Source: Crambe crambe (taxonomy: Eukaryota > Porifera > Demospongiae > Poecilosclerida > Crambeidae). From it: a DNA stretch of 64,000 bases. Positions 35,001 to 50,000 of the stretch are shown here, one piece after another. The position numbers and the translations under genes were made by a program. The notes under the pieces are model-generated. The model had not been told where the DNA came from. It was given only the letters and a program-made list of their open reading frames with translations, and searched no databases. Numbering within the stretch: position 1 is the stretch's first letter; every line of letters begins with the position of its first letter. The stretch lies in the NCBI GenBank assembly GCA_963924555.1, contig OZ004593.1, positions 4,026,480 to 4,090,479 of the forward strand, in the 5' to 3' direction.

Positions 35001-38000
35001 ATAAAATCTGTTATCGATGAGATACAGCAGGAATTTTCTGTGAAAGGATTCAACTGATATAATTGCAGATTCATTTGGAGCTTGGTTATAGTCCTCGTCA
35101 GTTTCACACTGAGTAATTTGACCAGCAGTTTTAGAGAGAGGGTGTGGTGCACTGAACAGGCTGTGAACTCTGCCCAAGCGGTAGAGAAATTGAGGAAAGT
35201 CATTCAGCTCAGATGGTATAAACACTCCATTTCTAGGTGTCATGGTAGAGTCGTAAGTGACATTAATTTTAATTCTAACATTTCAAGACCATTATTCTAA
35301 GCATGTCAGAAACCTCAGCACTTTAAAAGTGTCAGAAAATAGCCCACCATCACATTTACTATCAACCTAATTATTCCTAATTAATGGGAGCCAAATCAAC
35401 TATCACTTGTGTGAGGAATAACCAATATCACTCAAAATTTTTATGACGATCTTTCTAATAATAGCACCACCCTAATTTATGGACCAATTTTCATACTGGC
35501 TGGGTGTATAGTTGAAGTTTAAATTGCTTGATATTGTATCGACTCAGATATTCCATTTGGGGTCCATGTGGCAAAAATGAATCATACTGCTCCTTTTAGT
35601 GTACATTATGGTTGGGGGGGAGGGCGCCTCCCTATTTCTACACAATTGCACACACCTAGTTATAGCATTTATGTATGCCATACATCACATGCGCACACAC
35701 AGGTGATCTTAAGCACATCATTGATGTTGAGAGAGCTGGCTCAGGGTATGTGACCTACCCCTTGAATGTGGGCCTTCTGGCAGATCTTGTGGTATGCTAA
35801 AACTCCTGAACTTTCAGTCCTTTTTTTGGCAATTTGGTTATCCTTGGTGATGAGCCCACTTTCTATCAGTTCACACAATTGATCTAACTGTGATTTTTAA
35901 GTCGGCCCTAAAGAACCTATCTGAAAAGATTGTTTGTGATGCTCAGGCACTGAATGTGAATGTGTTTGCTTTTTGTTTGATGTGTGCCCATTATTCACTG
36001 TGAGCCAGCCCAGACTTTTAGTACATACTGCATAATCAGTGTTGCCAGGTTGCTCTCTTAAAAAATCCACAGACAGAAAAGTATACTATAGAGATCCATA
36101 GACAATTTTCTTATCCAAAAATCCACAGAATTGAACCTGGCATGCAACACTGCGCGCTCAAGCGCGCGCGTATTTCTCGCGCGAGGTTTTGACATGCGCT
36201 CTATATGGAATAATTCCCGTCGGCCTTATCGCTTCGATATGTCGTCTGGATGTGTGAGTCATGTTCAAATCGAAACTGTTTCTAGTACCTTAGTCAAGAA
36301 GTGATGGAAGAAAGTAGTTTAGTGGAATATCTGTACGAAGAAGGAGGCATAAGACCTTACAAATGTGGTTACTGTAAATCACAAGACAAAAGCTACACTC
36401 AGGGTGTGTGGGGGTTCAAAATGACCTGCCAGGACTACCAGAGTCTAGTAGACAGAGGGTTTCAGCGATCAGGAAATTTTGTGTACAGACCTATGATGAA
36501 GACAACTTGCTGTCCTCAATACGTGATAAGAATGGATGCTGCTAAATTTAAATTATCAAAATCTCAAAAATCTTCCATCAAAAAGTTTAAACGCTACTTG
36601 GTGGAAGGCAAAAAATCTGGTGAAGAATCTGTAGCACAAGTGGATTCTAAGATGGATGATATGCCAAGTTCTTCAGCTGAGGGTGCTTTATTAGACATCA
36701 ACCAACTTCCTGACCACCTGAATGAATCTTCTATGAAGGCAAGCAAGCCTAAAAAAGTGGTAAAGCCTGGCGTAGGTCCTGATCCAAACAAACCTCCTTG
36801 TAAGAAAGCTAAAGTGATCAGAAAAGAAATGAGAGCACAGAAAAAATTGGCAAAGAAACAGGAAAGGGCAGTTTCACAAGATTCATCAAAGCCATCACCA
36901 TCTTCCATAAGTACTTCTCAAAACCATGCCAGCTGTAATTCCAAGCAAGAGGTAGCTAAAATTTGTCAGAACTTGAAAGATTTCTTGGCATTACCAAAGG
37001 ATAACGAGTGTATTCACAAGTTTAAAACCCGGCTTGTTCGAGTTGAAGGATTCTGTGATGACTTCTCTGACACATACAATGAAAGCTACCAAGTCTTCAA
37101 AAAGTTTCAAATGACTATCCACCAAGAAACTGAAGAGGACTCTGGTGAAAAGCAGTTCAATGAATTTCTAGTTAACTCGCCTCTAATATACGAAGAAGCG
37201 GGGAATGGTATTGAATATGGCACATACCACCAACAATACATACTTGATGAGAAAATATTTGCAGTTGGGGTGCTTGACATTCTTCCAAAAGGGGTGCTCT
37301 GTGAATACTTGTACTATGACCCTGATTATCGTTTTATAGCTCCTGGAGTAATAACTGCACTGCAGGAAATATCACTGACTCAGGAGTTGTACCAGCAAAA
37401 TCCAGAAATGCAGTATTATTACATGGGATTTTATGTACAGAGCTGCCCGAAAATGAACTACAAAAGTAGGTATGACAGTTCTGCTCTCTTGTGCCCAGAG
37501 ACATACACCTACATCTCCCTTGAACAGTGCATTCCTAGATTGAAAGCTTCCCCATATTGTCGATTGGCATCACCTGATGTGAAGAACCCACATGAAGGTT
37601 GCACACCAGCCGAAATGGACTCTATCCCAGTGTGGGCAGACTCAACTGAGATGCAGTACCATACGTACAGGACCTTGAATGGAGATCATGCTAAGCAGTC
37701 GATGGAAGAGTATGTGGAGTTGGTGGGTCTGGAGGTGGCATACAGAATGAAGATATATCTTAGCAAAATGTAACCTATTTACTGTAGGATAATTTTAACA
37801 CTTTATAGTTGTTTTGTATGATTATTTTTTATTACATTTCAGTTGTGACCTTTTTTGAGTGACTATACTTTACCAAACTAATGTGCAAATTATAGGTTGA
37901 TTCCATAAGTGAAATTTGTAAGCATGGAGCAAGATTCAGAATAATACCTGCAAGAATTCACTTGTGCAGATTGATATCAGCAGATCCCAATCATGCAATA

Positions 38001-41000
38001 ATCCAGCTCAGTAAACTACTAGCCTAGCTATGGGCAGGTAAGTAAATCTCAGACAAGAAGGATGATCTGTGCCAACATTAAACTTTGGTCTTTGGTAAGT
38101 GATCATCATGCAGGTTGTTTTATCATAATAATCCAATCATTTTTGTGGCTCCACAACATATACAACTAATCAGCTATAGAATTTGACCACATTTGAGAGA
38201 TGCCTTACCTAGCCAATTCATCCAGGAGAGTATTATGGAGGTATGGTGTAGCATGTGGCATGGCTGAGCAAAGAGAGATGATGAATGGAGGGCAAAGAGT
38301 TGGATTCTCCAGTGTAGGAATCTTGCTTGCCAAGAAACGGACTGTACTAGCAACATCACTATGACTGACATAGTAGTCAAATATGTGCCTTCTATTAACA
38401 AGTCTCTCACAATCTGTACCTATTGAAGATGGTAAAGGAGAAAAAATATTCAGTATACGTATAGGCATAGGAACAGGGGGTACTGCCCATAAATTTGCTA
38501 TAATAAAGACTATTCCCTGGAGAAAGAACATCTTGGCGGAATAATAGTTCTGTGGCTAAATAAACGTCACTAAGTCATTATCACTAAGTCATCAACAGTG
38601 GGGGACTCCATGACTAGAGAAGTTAGTCAGGTGTGCTATTGTACACTTCCTTTATGAAGTTTAGTAACTGTACTTTTCTGAGAAAAAACAATTACGGACA
38701 CAGCAGGTGTATCCCTTCCCCTACACCAAAAAAAAAAAAAAAAAAAAAAAAAAGGTAGTGAAGTTACCCTCAGCTTGTCCATTAAGGATGAAACCTTCAA
38801 ATAGCAATCTTTGTCTGGTAGCATTGTCCCAACTCAGAACAGCAGCTAATGGAGCTTGGAGATACAAGGCTGTTTGAGATGTTGAAGAGTGCACTGGAAG
38901 ATCCCAACTGAGGGTGTGATCCTATAACCCAACAACAAGCATATCATTTGAAGGCTCCCTTTTTGTGTGTAATGAATGGAGGCCTATAATAATCATCTAT
39001 CAAATTACATAACAAATACTTCAAAATGGGAGCTACATCATAAACCCTGAAGGTGAGGAGGCTTTACTTGGTTTCTAGCCAGAAGCGTCTCATGACAGGG
39101 CATGTCCCCCTCTCCTCATTGACTGGCTCACAGCTATAACCCTTACACTGTCATTTATCATTCATGCTAATTTTGGTCTCACTAATCACCACACGTGCCT
39201 GGTCCCTCACTCATCAAAGTTTTCAGTTATCAGACTGAGTGAGGCACTTAAAATAAAAGTATCCTGCATAGAAACAAAAACAAGTGCCACAGGCTAAAAC
39301 CATCAGTAATCACTTCAAACCCACATGACAACAACATGATGACATGTGTGACTTCAATTTGGTTGCAGACTTGGGTCATAAGATAAACACTACAAGAACA
39401 GGATATTGCTACAAGCCAAGTCTGTCTCACTGCTAATTTGGGTGTGGTACATGTCAAAAGGACAATATTAACCCTGAAACAACTATATTATGGAGGGACT
39501 AGCTATGAGCTTATTTGGCATTAACAAAGGTGAGCATAACCAAAATGTATAACAATGTATATAACTTCCAATGAGTTCCTTGCCAAAATCCTGAAGTCTA
39601 CAAATCAGCGAGTACTAGTTAACTAATCAAATAAGCGCTTCACAAGGCAAAGAAATATTTCTTGACCCAACCCTATGTGTTATTATGACTCCTCCCCTTT
39701 TTTTACATTGGAGGGTGGCATAGGGAATCCTACCAAAGATCATTTGTCCCAAGTTGATGATGGACCTGGTTCCATTTGTCTCAAGTTGAGTAATTCCCCA
39801 GAAGTCTTTATTTTTTTATACACATGGAATGGGTTACTGTGTATTGTTTACTGATCTCAAGCTGTTCACAGGCTTGGGTAGCACTGTACTTCGGCTTGTA
39901 CTTTCAAGATAACTCATTATGTAAGTATTAATCATAACTGTTGCTTATGTCACTTTGAAGATTCAAAATAGCCAGCCATTATATTAATGAGTGTAGTAAA
40001 CTGATAGTAATTAGGGGATTTCAGCACCCTGATAAGGGAAAGGAAATAGGAAAAAATAACACCTGTGCAGCACGTGGACTACTCTTGTTATTAAACATGT
40101 CAATATTGTTTCAATACAATGCCTGCTATGTTTAAGCCATTATATTTAGAACTTAATAAGTGTAAATGAGTCCTATTAATGTACTTACTCCACCAAATGT
40201 CTCAGGATAAAGATCCTGGAGATTTCCAAGCGATGGAATGGCTGTGGTTTGCTTCATAATGCCTGGCATGACAGGAAGAACAGTAGCTTGGAAGACCATC
40301 TTTGTACTGTCAAGGTACAAGCATAAAGTAAAGAATTAATAGAGATAAAGGTGAATAACAGACCTAGATGTCTGCTTTGAGTGTAGCTCAAGGGCTTGGT
40401 CATAAGACTGAAAAGGGTAGTATCTCTCCAGGATATGCAAGTACTCCAAGGCAGTCATTTCTGGTTCAGTCATTTGCTTCTGTATGTTCAATTCCTTACT
40501 CTAATAAATAAAGTCTCCATTAACAGACACCCTGGGGCACATTGCACAAAAAGTTGACCTTCTTACTTAAGAGGAAAACATTACTATGGTCAAATGCATT
40601 ATACTTACCAAGAAATCCCGGAGATCTCTGTCCAGAGTATAAAAACACACATGTCTCAAACTGGAATATACATCCAAACCCTGCATACATGTGATTCACA
40701 ATAGCATAATAGAAAGTGCAGTCTATACATGCACATAACATACCAAGTGCACAAGGATGGATTTAGCAAGTTTTATATTCCTCTTCTGAAGTGACTCAAT
40801 CATATAGCCAATAGCAGTGACTTGCATAGACCTAAAAGAGGCATCATAGCTGAAAGCGAAAGACAAGTCAGGAGAAAAAGGTTTGTTGTGGCCATGAGGG
40901 TGATCATCTAGGGCTTCTGCTATGCTAACTCCCTGGTGAGCAGCTGTGCTGAAACCATAACCTTGAGAACCCTAGGAAAGAAATAACATACACCATTAAA

Positions 41001-44000
41001 AAGTCTTGAGTTGTAAAGCACCCATACTAATCTTTCTAGTAAGGTTCTTCCCCTCAGTAGTAATTCTTCAGTGTTACCATTGGTTGTCTGTCGAAATCTT
41101 CTGGCTTTCTATGAAAGAGGTAGGCTTGTGCTAGAGGTAAGCAACCTCGAAGTAGAGCATCTTTGATGACCTCCTAATGGATATAATGATAACATTCACT
41201 ATAACACATGACACTGATGTGCTTTACACAACGTTGAAGTTAGCACCTTTGGATTGAGCTTATCCCAATCATTCACGATAGCTTTATCCAAGAAGGCTGC
41301 TACATAGTCTTCACACTCTGTGTCTCCTCTTTGTTTCTCCCTTACTTCTTCTTCATCTCTCTTTGCAATGGCTATCATTCCTTTAGGAAGAAAAGATCGA
41401 AGTTGCTGGATGTAAGATGCCAGGTTCGTGAGAGAAACAGGACCATTCTCATCAGTACTCTTTTGTTCTGATGCCACTGAACCTATTTTCATGTATGTAA
41501 TGCACACTCGTTATAGCAGCACTATTGTCTGACATTACAATACCAATGGATCTGTGTGCTATTATAAAGCCCAGGAGCACAGGATGTTATAAGAACACAG
41601 CAAACAAGGGGCACATTGAACTACAAATTAGTAGTTCCATGGTTCTCATAAAGCTTTACAGAGTAACAGTAACTACAGTCTCACCTGCAGCTGAGAACCC
41701 CTCACGAATCACCTCACTTTTGATCATACGAATGATAAATCCTAAAGTCATAATAAGCAGCTGACTGGCAAACTGACAGTGATGCTCTTCTTGGCAATTA
41801 CGACGTATAGCTCCAGTCAAAAGCTATTAATTAAAGACATAATTTTGTAGCATACTGACCATCTGTGTACTAGAAATATTGCATAATGGGTGATTCTAGT
41901 TAATATAACTCACCTGGACAACTGTGTCCAATTGGTCAGGGGGCAGTGGAGGTAAGGAAGGGATGTCAGTTTCTTGGTTATGGTCTTCATTAGAGTCTAA
42001 GATGGAAGAGGGAATGACCTTTCTCACAAAACATTTTTTGTATATATTTTTTAGCAGTTAAACCATAATTATATGTTGCTCAGCAATTACAGAATATCAT
42101 ACTATTCAAGTGCAAAAATTCTATTGCTGATAAATTTTTTCTTCTGGAAATATCCGACTTGGCTTGTTGAGTCTCACAAAAAGCTTTTGATCAAAGTAGT
42201 ACTGAAGGACATAGCAACTGGCAAGCATCCAACCTCATTTGTTCTCTGTTTCAATAGGGAGTGCAGGGAGTGGGCATAAACATCTGGGACCATGTACCTA
42301 CGCAAGAAACTATCATGCTCTAGTCCTTAAAAGGACCAAAGCCAAAACAAAAGTAGCCACAATATTGAAAGTTTATACTTTGTCCGCAGATTATAATTAT
42401 TACAGCAACTAGTTTATCGCTGTGCAAAAGGAGTTAATTACGTTTAATGACAAAGACAACCACTACTAGCCAATATAAACCATAGAAGGTACTCTGATTG
42501 TTCTCTACAACACCACATCCTGCAGCGCAACCAATAAAATTGAGACTCCCGTAAGGCCATTTAGAAAACTAGTACTGAAGAAAAATGGCAAGAATAACAG
42601 TTAGACTAATTGTGATTTTTCTGTTGGCTCTTCAGATTTGGGATACACAAGCTCAAGGTAAAATTTAGCAATGCATGGGCTTCTATGGCTACCTGTTAAT
42701 TAATAGCTGGATGTTTAGCGTCATTATATTCAATTTTCACTCCAGAGCCTGCATGTCAGAAATTTCTTCCCTCTCAATATGCTTATGAGACACTTTTAGT
42801 GGAAAGTTCTGGAAATGAAGGTGCAAATTGCAATAACACTATGATAGATGGCACTCAGTACACACATTGCATTCATCCGGGAAGACTGACTGATAATGAC
42901 CTTGGACCTCTGCAGTTTCAAGGCAGCAACTCCACAGCTTATTATCACTGGAGGCAAGAGGAAACACAAATCTTGTTTACCTTCCCTTCGAGTATAATAC
43001 TTACTTCGATGCGGTTCTTTTACTATATTGACACCAGAAATAATATTGGAAGACCTAAAATCAGGATATTTCTAGTGAATGAGAACTTTAGGGTGTCAGA
43101 TACTACGATGGATGGTATAGAATCAATAACAGTGGATGATTCTAGTCAAGAAGAATCGGATGGTCGGGGGAACATCACAACAAACTTATCTCTGCTACAG
43201 TCCAGCACAACCAAAGTATTACTGATAGTGGGAATGCATAAACACTTCCGTCTTGCTCTCAGTGAAGTAGAATTTTGCATAGCAGGTGAGGGTAAAGAAA
43301 TCTCATGGGGTTGCCTGTCACTCAACGTGTGTAGCTACATACCTATATAAGCCAAAATACTGTCAATCTTATGTAGCACACCAAGTATATCTATTCATGC
43401 TCTTTCTAGCAGTTATTAGGAGCTATTACCACAATAGGTAGTCTTATCACATGAGTACACCAAAAAAGCAATGCATGAATAGAATGAACATTTCCAATAA
43501 CAGAAAGGTATGTATTGATGTAACAACAGGGACCCATTGCTTGATTCTTAGCAAAGTCTATATTAATATTTTCTCTAAACAGGAGAATTAACCTCTTCAA
43601 CTGATGTGACAGTATCTACTGGCTCTACTGGCACTGTTGGACAGCCCATTTCCAGTACCTTGCCAGCCACAGCTACTGGTTCAACGAAGGCAAATAATAG
43701 TACTGGACTAGCAAGTTTTGTAACTACAGTCTCTAGTGCATTGGGACAGACGCACTTACAAAGCAGCATTGCATCAACTATTTCACTCCTTGTACTAATC
43801 TCGCTTGCATTTCTACTTAGATGACCTGTTTGTTTCAATGTTACAATTTATTTTTGTATAAATTTTTGCACTAATAACTAGGTACTACTGGGTACTACAG
43901 AGGATTGCACGATCTTTGCAACAGGAAAGCCAAAAGCGGAAGTAATTGAGACCTACTGATTGGTCAGATTCCTCATATTGATCACGTGACTGGCTTTTTG

Positions 44001-47000
44001 CAAAGATCGTGAAATCTTCTGTAATAAGTGCTAGCACAATTTGCCAGCTGTTGTCAGGTGATTGCTTAGACAGCAGCAAACCAAAGCTTTGTTACATCAC
44101 AAACCATGATAACCAGAATGTTACCTAAAATGGAATCGTAGCACAATCTGTAGGTTCCATAATTGTGGGTGAAACTGCCTCTCAAAATGTAATGGGGGAG
44201 TGGACATGCTCAGTGTACCCAAGCTTGTCATGAAGCTGCAACATTAGAATGCACACAGTAGAGTTCACTGTGCTCACCCCAATTATTTCATCCCTGTACA
44301 TTTGCTGGAGTTGGATGTTAGTGACACAAATGAAGTGTCTGCCAAGAAATAGGAAAGTGAAACCAATCCATATCTAGTGCTCCATTCCATAAAACACTGG
44401 TACCATAATATGAAGCTGACTTAGTGTTTTCTGTTGGACATAACTAGGGACTGGCACATTATGCTTTTTTGCTTCCCTATTATTCTATTCTTTAATTCCA
44501 GCTTTATAAAGTCAGTATTCTTTTTTTACTGACCTATTATTCTTTGATTATGCTTGTACCTGATTGTATTAAAGACCACATAAATAGCTATTAGCAGACA
44601 AGTTTGGTTAAGCAAGTGTAGGCACACATGATAAATACATTCAAGATCAACCATGAAGTTCACTTTCGATACTCATAGCCTATTATGCCAGCATTATGCT
44701 TCCTGCTTTGATAGACCTATTATTCCCAAAACTATGCTGGCAGAATGTGCCAGTCCCTAGACATAACCCTTCAGAACCTGTTACTAAGTCCAAATTAAAA
44801 ACTTGGGATAGATAAAGGGAAACATTGAAAACACAAAGTCATTATTGTGTGCAATGCAGTACCAAGAAGTTTAGTTTAAAATGCACCTATTTACAGACCA
44901 AAGTTCAAGTTTCAATACACAGTCAAATAGGTCTTCAGGCTTCACTGTTACTAGAAATGAACCAGTCTTTGGGTCTTAGCTGTTGCTGTTTTGCTAAGCC
45001 TTTTGCAGAGTCTCCAGCCAGCTTAAAGATCACCATTTCTCGCTGTGGGACCCAAGAGTGTTTAAGTGCACTGTACCTCTTCTCATCCCCTTCCATATAG
45101 TTAACTAAATATCGAGGGAGGGGGGGGGGGGCACTGAAGGCATGAGCACTTCCTGTAGATTAAACCTCACAAAGTTAGACCTAACAGATTCTCAACAGAA
45201 AGAATTTTATAGAAGGGGCCAGTGTGAACTACTTGAATTTTGACTTGTGAAGAACTCTGGCACAAAAAATTAAGGGGGAGTCTCATATTATTCTGAAAGG
45301 TCTCCTGAAAAACACCACTAAAAAGCCAAGATACATCTGCATATTAGGTACTCCTCTTGTCACACCTGTAAAGCATGCCCATTTTCAGTGGACACTCTGG
45401 TAGTAACCCACCACATTATGATACTTAACATAATATAGCAGGACCAGAACCTGAAATGACTTGACTTCCTAGACAGCTTGTCAAGTCATCATTCAGTTGT
45501 AGTGAGTTTCTTACATATAAGGGTAGAGCTGACTCTTCACGGCACTTTGGGTGTAAGAGCAGGTGTACTTACATCCTGGCACAGATGTAGTACTTACATC
45601 CTGGCACACATGTAAGAGCAGGTTTACGTGCAGTACTTACATCCTATCCTGGCACACATGCTTGATTAAAAATGGCATAGCAATCAGACTGTGCTGTAGC
45701 CATCATTCAAGGCTAATAATATAACAATCACAGTTGATCTGACATCAAATGACATACATAAAGATTCATTGTGTGCAATGACTAGCTATGATGTAAACAT
45801 CTCCTCTATTAAGACTAGGACATTTCACACATCCACATACATAAATGAACAAATTACACTGGTAAACAGCCTGTCCATTAGTGGTTGAAAGTGTCTTTAT
45901 GGAAACAGTAATACTCAGTTTCAAGATTCATGCACACACAATCATGATAATTCACTCCCACACTATCTCCAGGAAGAGAGTACAGTGTGAACGACAATAG
46001 GACACAATATTCAACAAAGGACAACATCAAAGCACTGAAGGAAAGCCTGTACAAATGCCTCAGCCTATTGGTTAGAGGTTCCAGGCTGTTTTTTCAAATC
46101 ACAAATTAGTCATAGAGATAGTAGGTATGGATACACATACATTTGGGTAACAATTACTGTTGATTCTGAGCATTTCAGGGATCACTTATAGCAATAAGAC
46201 TACTTATACAGAAGTTTCCCAGTGATGTGTTTAAGGTAATTTGAATCCCCAAATATGTGAATGTATCGGAAATGTAAGTTGTGATGCCCTCAATTGGTAT
46301 CATGCAGTGCTACATACTCCATGTCTTTAATTGGCATCAGAGTAGTGAGTTGGTTCAGTAAGTCACCTGATTACTATAATAGTGGCAAAGGGTATACTAA
46401 TTGCGCAATCACCAATTGAATCAGCACTTAAATATGTAGTAGTTGTACATAAGTACACAATGAGTCAACATTTGAGAAGGCTCGGTGCAAAGGAGAGGGA
46501 TGAGTGGGATGGTTCAGATGGGGAGGGGGTGGGCTAATGCTATGAACTGTGTTAGAATGAAGGACAAAGTTTAATTTACGGAATATTCAATAGCAGTATA
46601 GTTAATAAAGACTGAGGGTGATGTATCACTGAGGCGAAGCCAGACAGATTATCAGAGAGTACGACAGTACTCTCTAAGTAGGGATGGCACGGATTGCCCC
46701 ATTGGACTAATATTTAGTATTTTCTTTCATAACTCCAGAATACTTCCCTCCTACACTCTAACTTGAAGACAGAAGCAGTATCATCTTACAGCAACTTCTA
46801 AAATCGCCGTTTTTATCTGGTCGTTCATCATCATCAACAATTACTTCAGAAATCGTTCGCTATACTACTACTAAAAACTGACTGTGGTATAACCTTTACT
46901 TTTAACTCGACATGTTCAAAAATAACACGTCATTTTCCAACTTGCTTTCAACCTACAACGTGGCAGAGATTTTTGTCCCGGCCCCATATACGTGGACCTT

Positions 47001-50000
47001 GACCTCACAACAACTGACTAGTGAATCTGTCATTAGCTTTCTCCCTTGATGTTAGTCTCTCGATGCTCAGAGCATAAACCCTACACACTAGTCTGATTAT
47101 GAATAAAGCCTTGATGCAAGTATATCAGGTACACCAGTAAAGGCAAAAAACAAAATAGGTCATGGGAATTATCATTATAGATATGAGCTCCATCAGTATT
47201 AGCCCTTCCAGATCAGATTCATTTCGGCTCATACAATATTAGGATGAAACCTCCAATGAACACAGCATCCAGTTGCCTATAATAGACAAAAAATGGTAAA
47301 GGAAAAAAAGTGTGGTTCAGCAACAAGAGAGTTAATTAAAATCAATATTACCAAACTACGAGCTAACTATTCCTACTTCACTCCCTTTATATCTCATCTT
47401 GGCCTGTCACGGGAGTGAAGTTGGAATAGTTAGCTCGTAGTTTGGTAATATTGGTTCACTCTCTTGTTGCTGAACTTTTTTGAACCATCCTTTTTTTTCC
47501 CTTTACACAATAGAATGGAGAAGTCCATGAAATATGCTAAGTTGTCTTATCAGATACCTACTGCCAAACAACCATTATGAGTCTCGTCATAGTTTTCATG
47601 AGGAAATCATGTGATAGAGCTGATGATTATCTTTTCCATAATTAGATTATGTAGTACTATTTAAAAAAGGAAAATCCACGCTAGTTGCATTTTCTACTTA
47701 GATAGAAGTGTCAGTAGCTGTTATGAATTTGATACCTATAGTCATGATATTGCCACTAGTCACAGCAGTGACAACACTACAGGCCGAATTTTGCAATGTT
47801 CGACCCTTGAGATACTCATACAGAAATGGATCCTTCACTCATGGTGAACCAATGACTCAGTGTACTTCACTACCTAATAATTACTTGGATTGCCCTCCTT
47901 CGGTTATAACTGATGGAAATACAGGACCAACTAACTTTGATGACTCAATTCAACAACAGCCATACTTCATATGGAACAATACTAGATCAGAAGAAATACT
48001 GTTCACATTCCCAAGAACTTTCAACCTTACAAGAATTGTGATATTCTTTTACCTCAGATATTCTGACATAGGACTGCGAAAGCTGAGATTTTATCTAGTG
48101 GATGATGATTTTGATATTGCCACAAATGAATCCATTGATCGGATACCTGGACGCACTGTGGGACCTTATCCTTCCAATTCAACAATGAAGAAATCAAGCA
48201 ATATACTACTGACTGGGTCAACATCTAAAATACTCATGCAAGTAGAGACGAACAAGAAATTTAAAATGGTGATGAGTGAAATACAGTTCTGTACAAATGG
48301 TAGGTATGATTACCTAAATTCAAAAAGTAATACTAGTGTCCACGTTTACAATAAGTAGCCAATAGTGACTAATGATTGAGTCACATGATAAAGTACTTAA
48401 GATATAAAATTAGCATTGATGTCATCATTTTTAATACTCAGACACCACTACTGCTACTACTCATATTGCTACAACCAGCACCACTGATATGCCAGTGACT
48501 TCAACTGAAACTGATGATGGTATTACTGATGGAAACACCACATATACAGAGTCAGGAACATCTTCTACTAAAAGTGAACCTTTAAGGACTCTTTTTAGTA
48601 TCAATATGTACTTCATCATTATTTCAGTCATTCAACCATAATTGAAACCTACATTCCAACAGTATTATAGTATTGTTTTTAGCAATCATATTACACTGAT
48701 TTCCATGAGTAGTTAATAAAGATAAATAGTTGTTTCATCCTGATAGAAAAGCAAGCAGGCAAAGGGAGAGATCATGTGCAATGGAATTACCAGTTGGTAA
48801 TGATCATCACAAGAGGAAATTTGAAAAGAACTAGCTGGTAAGGGGTCATCACAGTAAAAAGTATCGTAAAACATTCATGCACACTATTCATTCACTTTGA
48901 TCTGGTCAAAAACTGTTGGGAGAGAACAAACTAAAAGAGCTTGATCGAAAGAATCTTTGATGTGGTCAAAAGAACAATATTAACATGGAGGAGGTCAAGG
49001 AAAAAATTATGATTGACGTAGACAGAATAGAATGGCTCTTAGGACAATGCTCCAACTCTAAATTAAAGATTAGATAAATGAACGTCTCATGAATTTGTGT
49101 GTCATCCTTGCACCCAGTCTCGCACTTGAAAATTGAAACACACAGACATCAAATTGAAACACTAGCCTGTGCACACGAAATTGAAATATCAAGCTAATAT
49201 GGGTGTGGTTAAAGATATTAGGTAACTAACTTGTTACACACTGCCATCCCTATTTGTCTATTTTACTTCAATACTGGCCTCTGCCATAATTTTTCTTCCT
49301 TCCTTTTTTGTTTGTTTGTTTATTTGTTTGTTTGTTTGCTGTTCTTTAGGCCAAGTTCATATAAAATGACCAGGGATCTGGTTATTAGCTGCTAATTTCC
49401 ACTTGGGGTTACACCTCCTCTGGGAAGGTCGCTAGTAAATGGAGGAATCTTACTCACACTTTGTATCAGTGGTGCTAAGTCATGTGCAACTCCCTTTAAA
49501 ACATACATTCACTAAACCATGACCATACCATACTAGGAAATGGTGCTGCATATGTATCAAGATACCGCTATTCAAAAATACGAAGAGAATGCAGATATTC
49601 ATGGATTACTTCTTAGGTAAATTTTACATACCATTGTCCCGACTGCGAAGGAAGAAAGCTAGAGTATCAAGCTGGCGTAACTCAAGGGCAGTCTCCAAAG
49701 CATTAATAGGAAGAGAACACTTGTCCCAGCGGTTAAGATGACACACTTCTTCTGCCACACTTGCACTGCCAAACATTAGCACCTGGAGTCAAGAGAATAT
49801 TTTTACATACAGAAACTATTTGGAGTTGAAAAAAATTTTACTGGGACAATTTATTGTCATAGCTACCTTTCCAACAAATTCTTCCTGTGAAATGTTGAAT
49901 GTCATCACTGAAAGAGATTGTTCATTGACAAAATATATCAGCTGATCTGGAAGGCTGGTTCTTACTAACCAACTGAGCTGAGGCAATCTGAAAAAACACA

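Noticed and set aside
36594-36908. Minus-strand ORF inside ATE1
   Set aside because: Shadow of the ATE1 coding frame.
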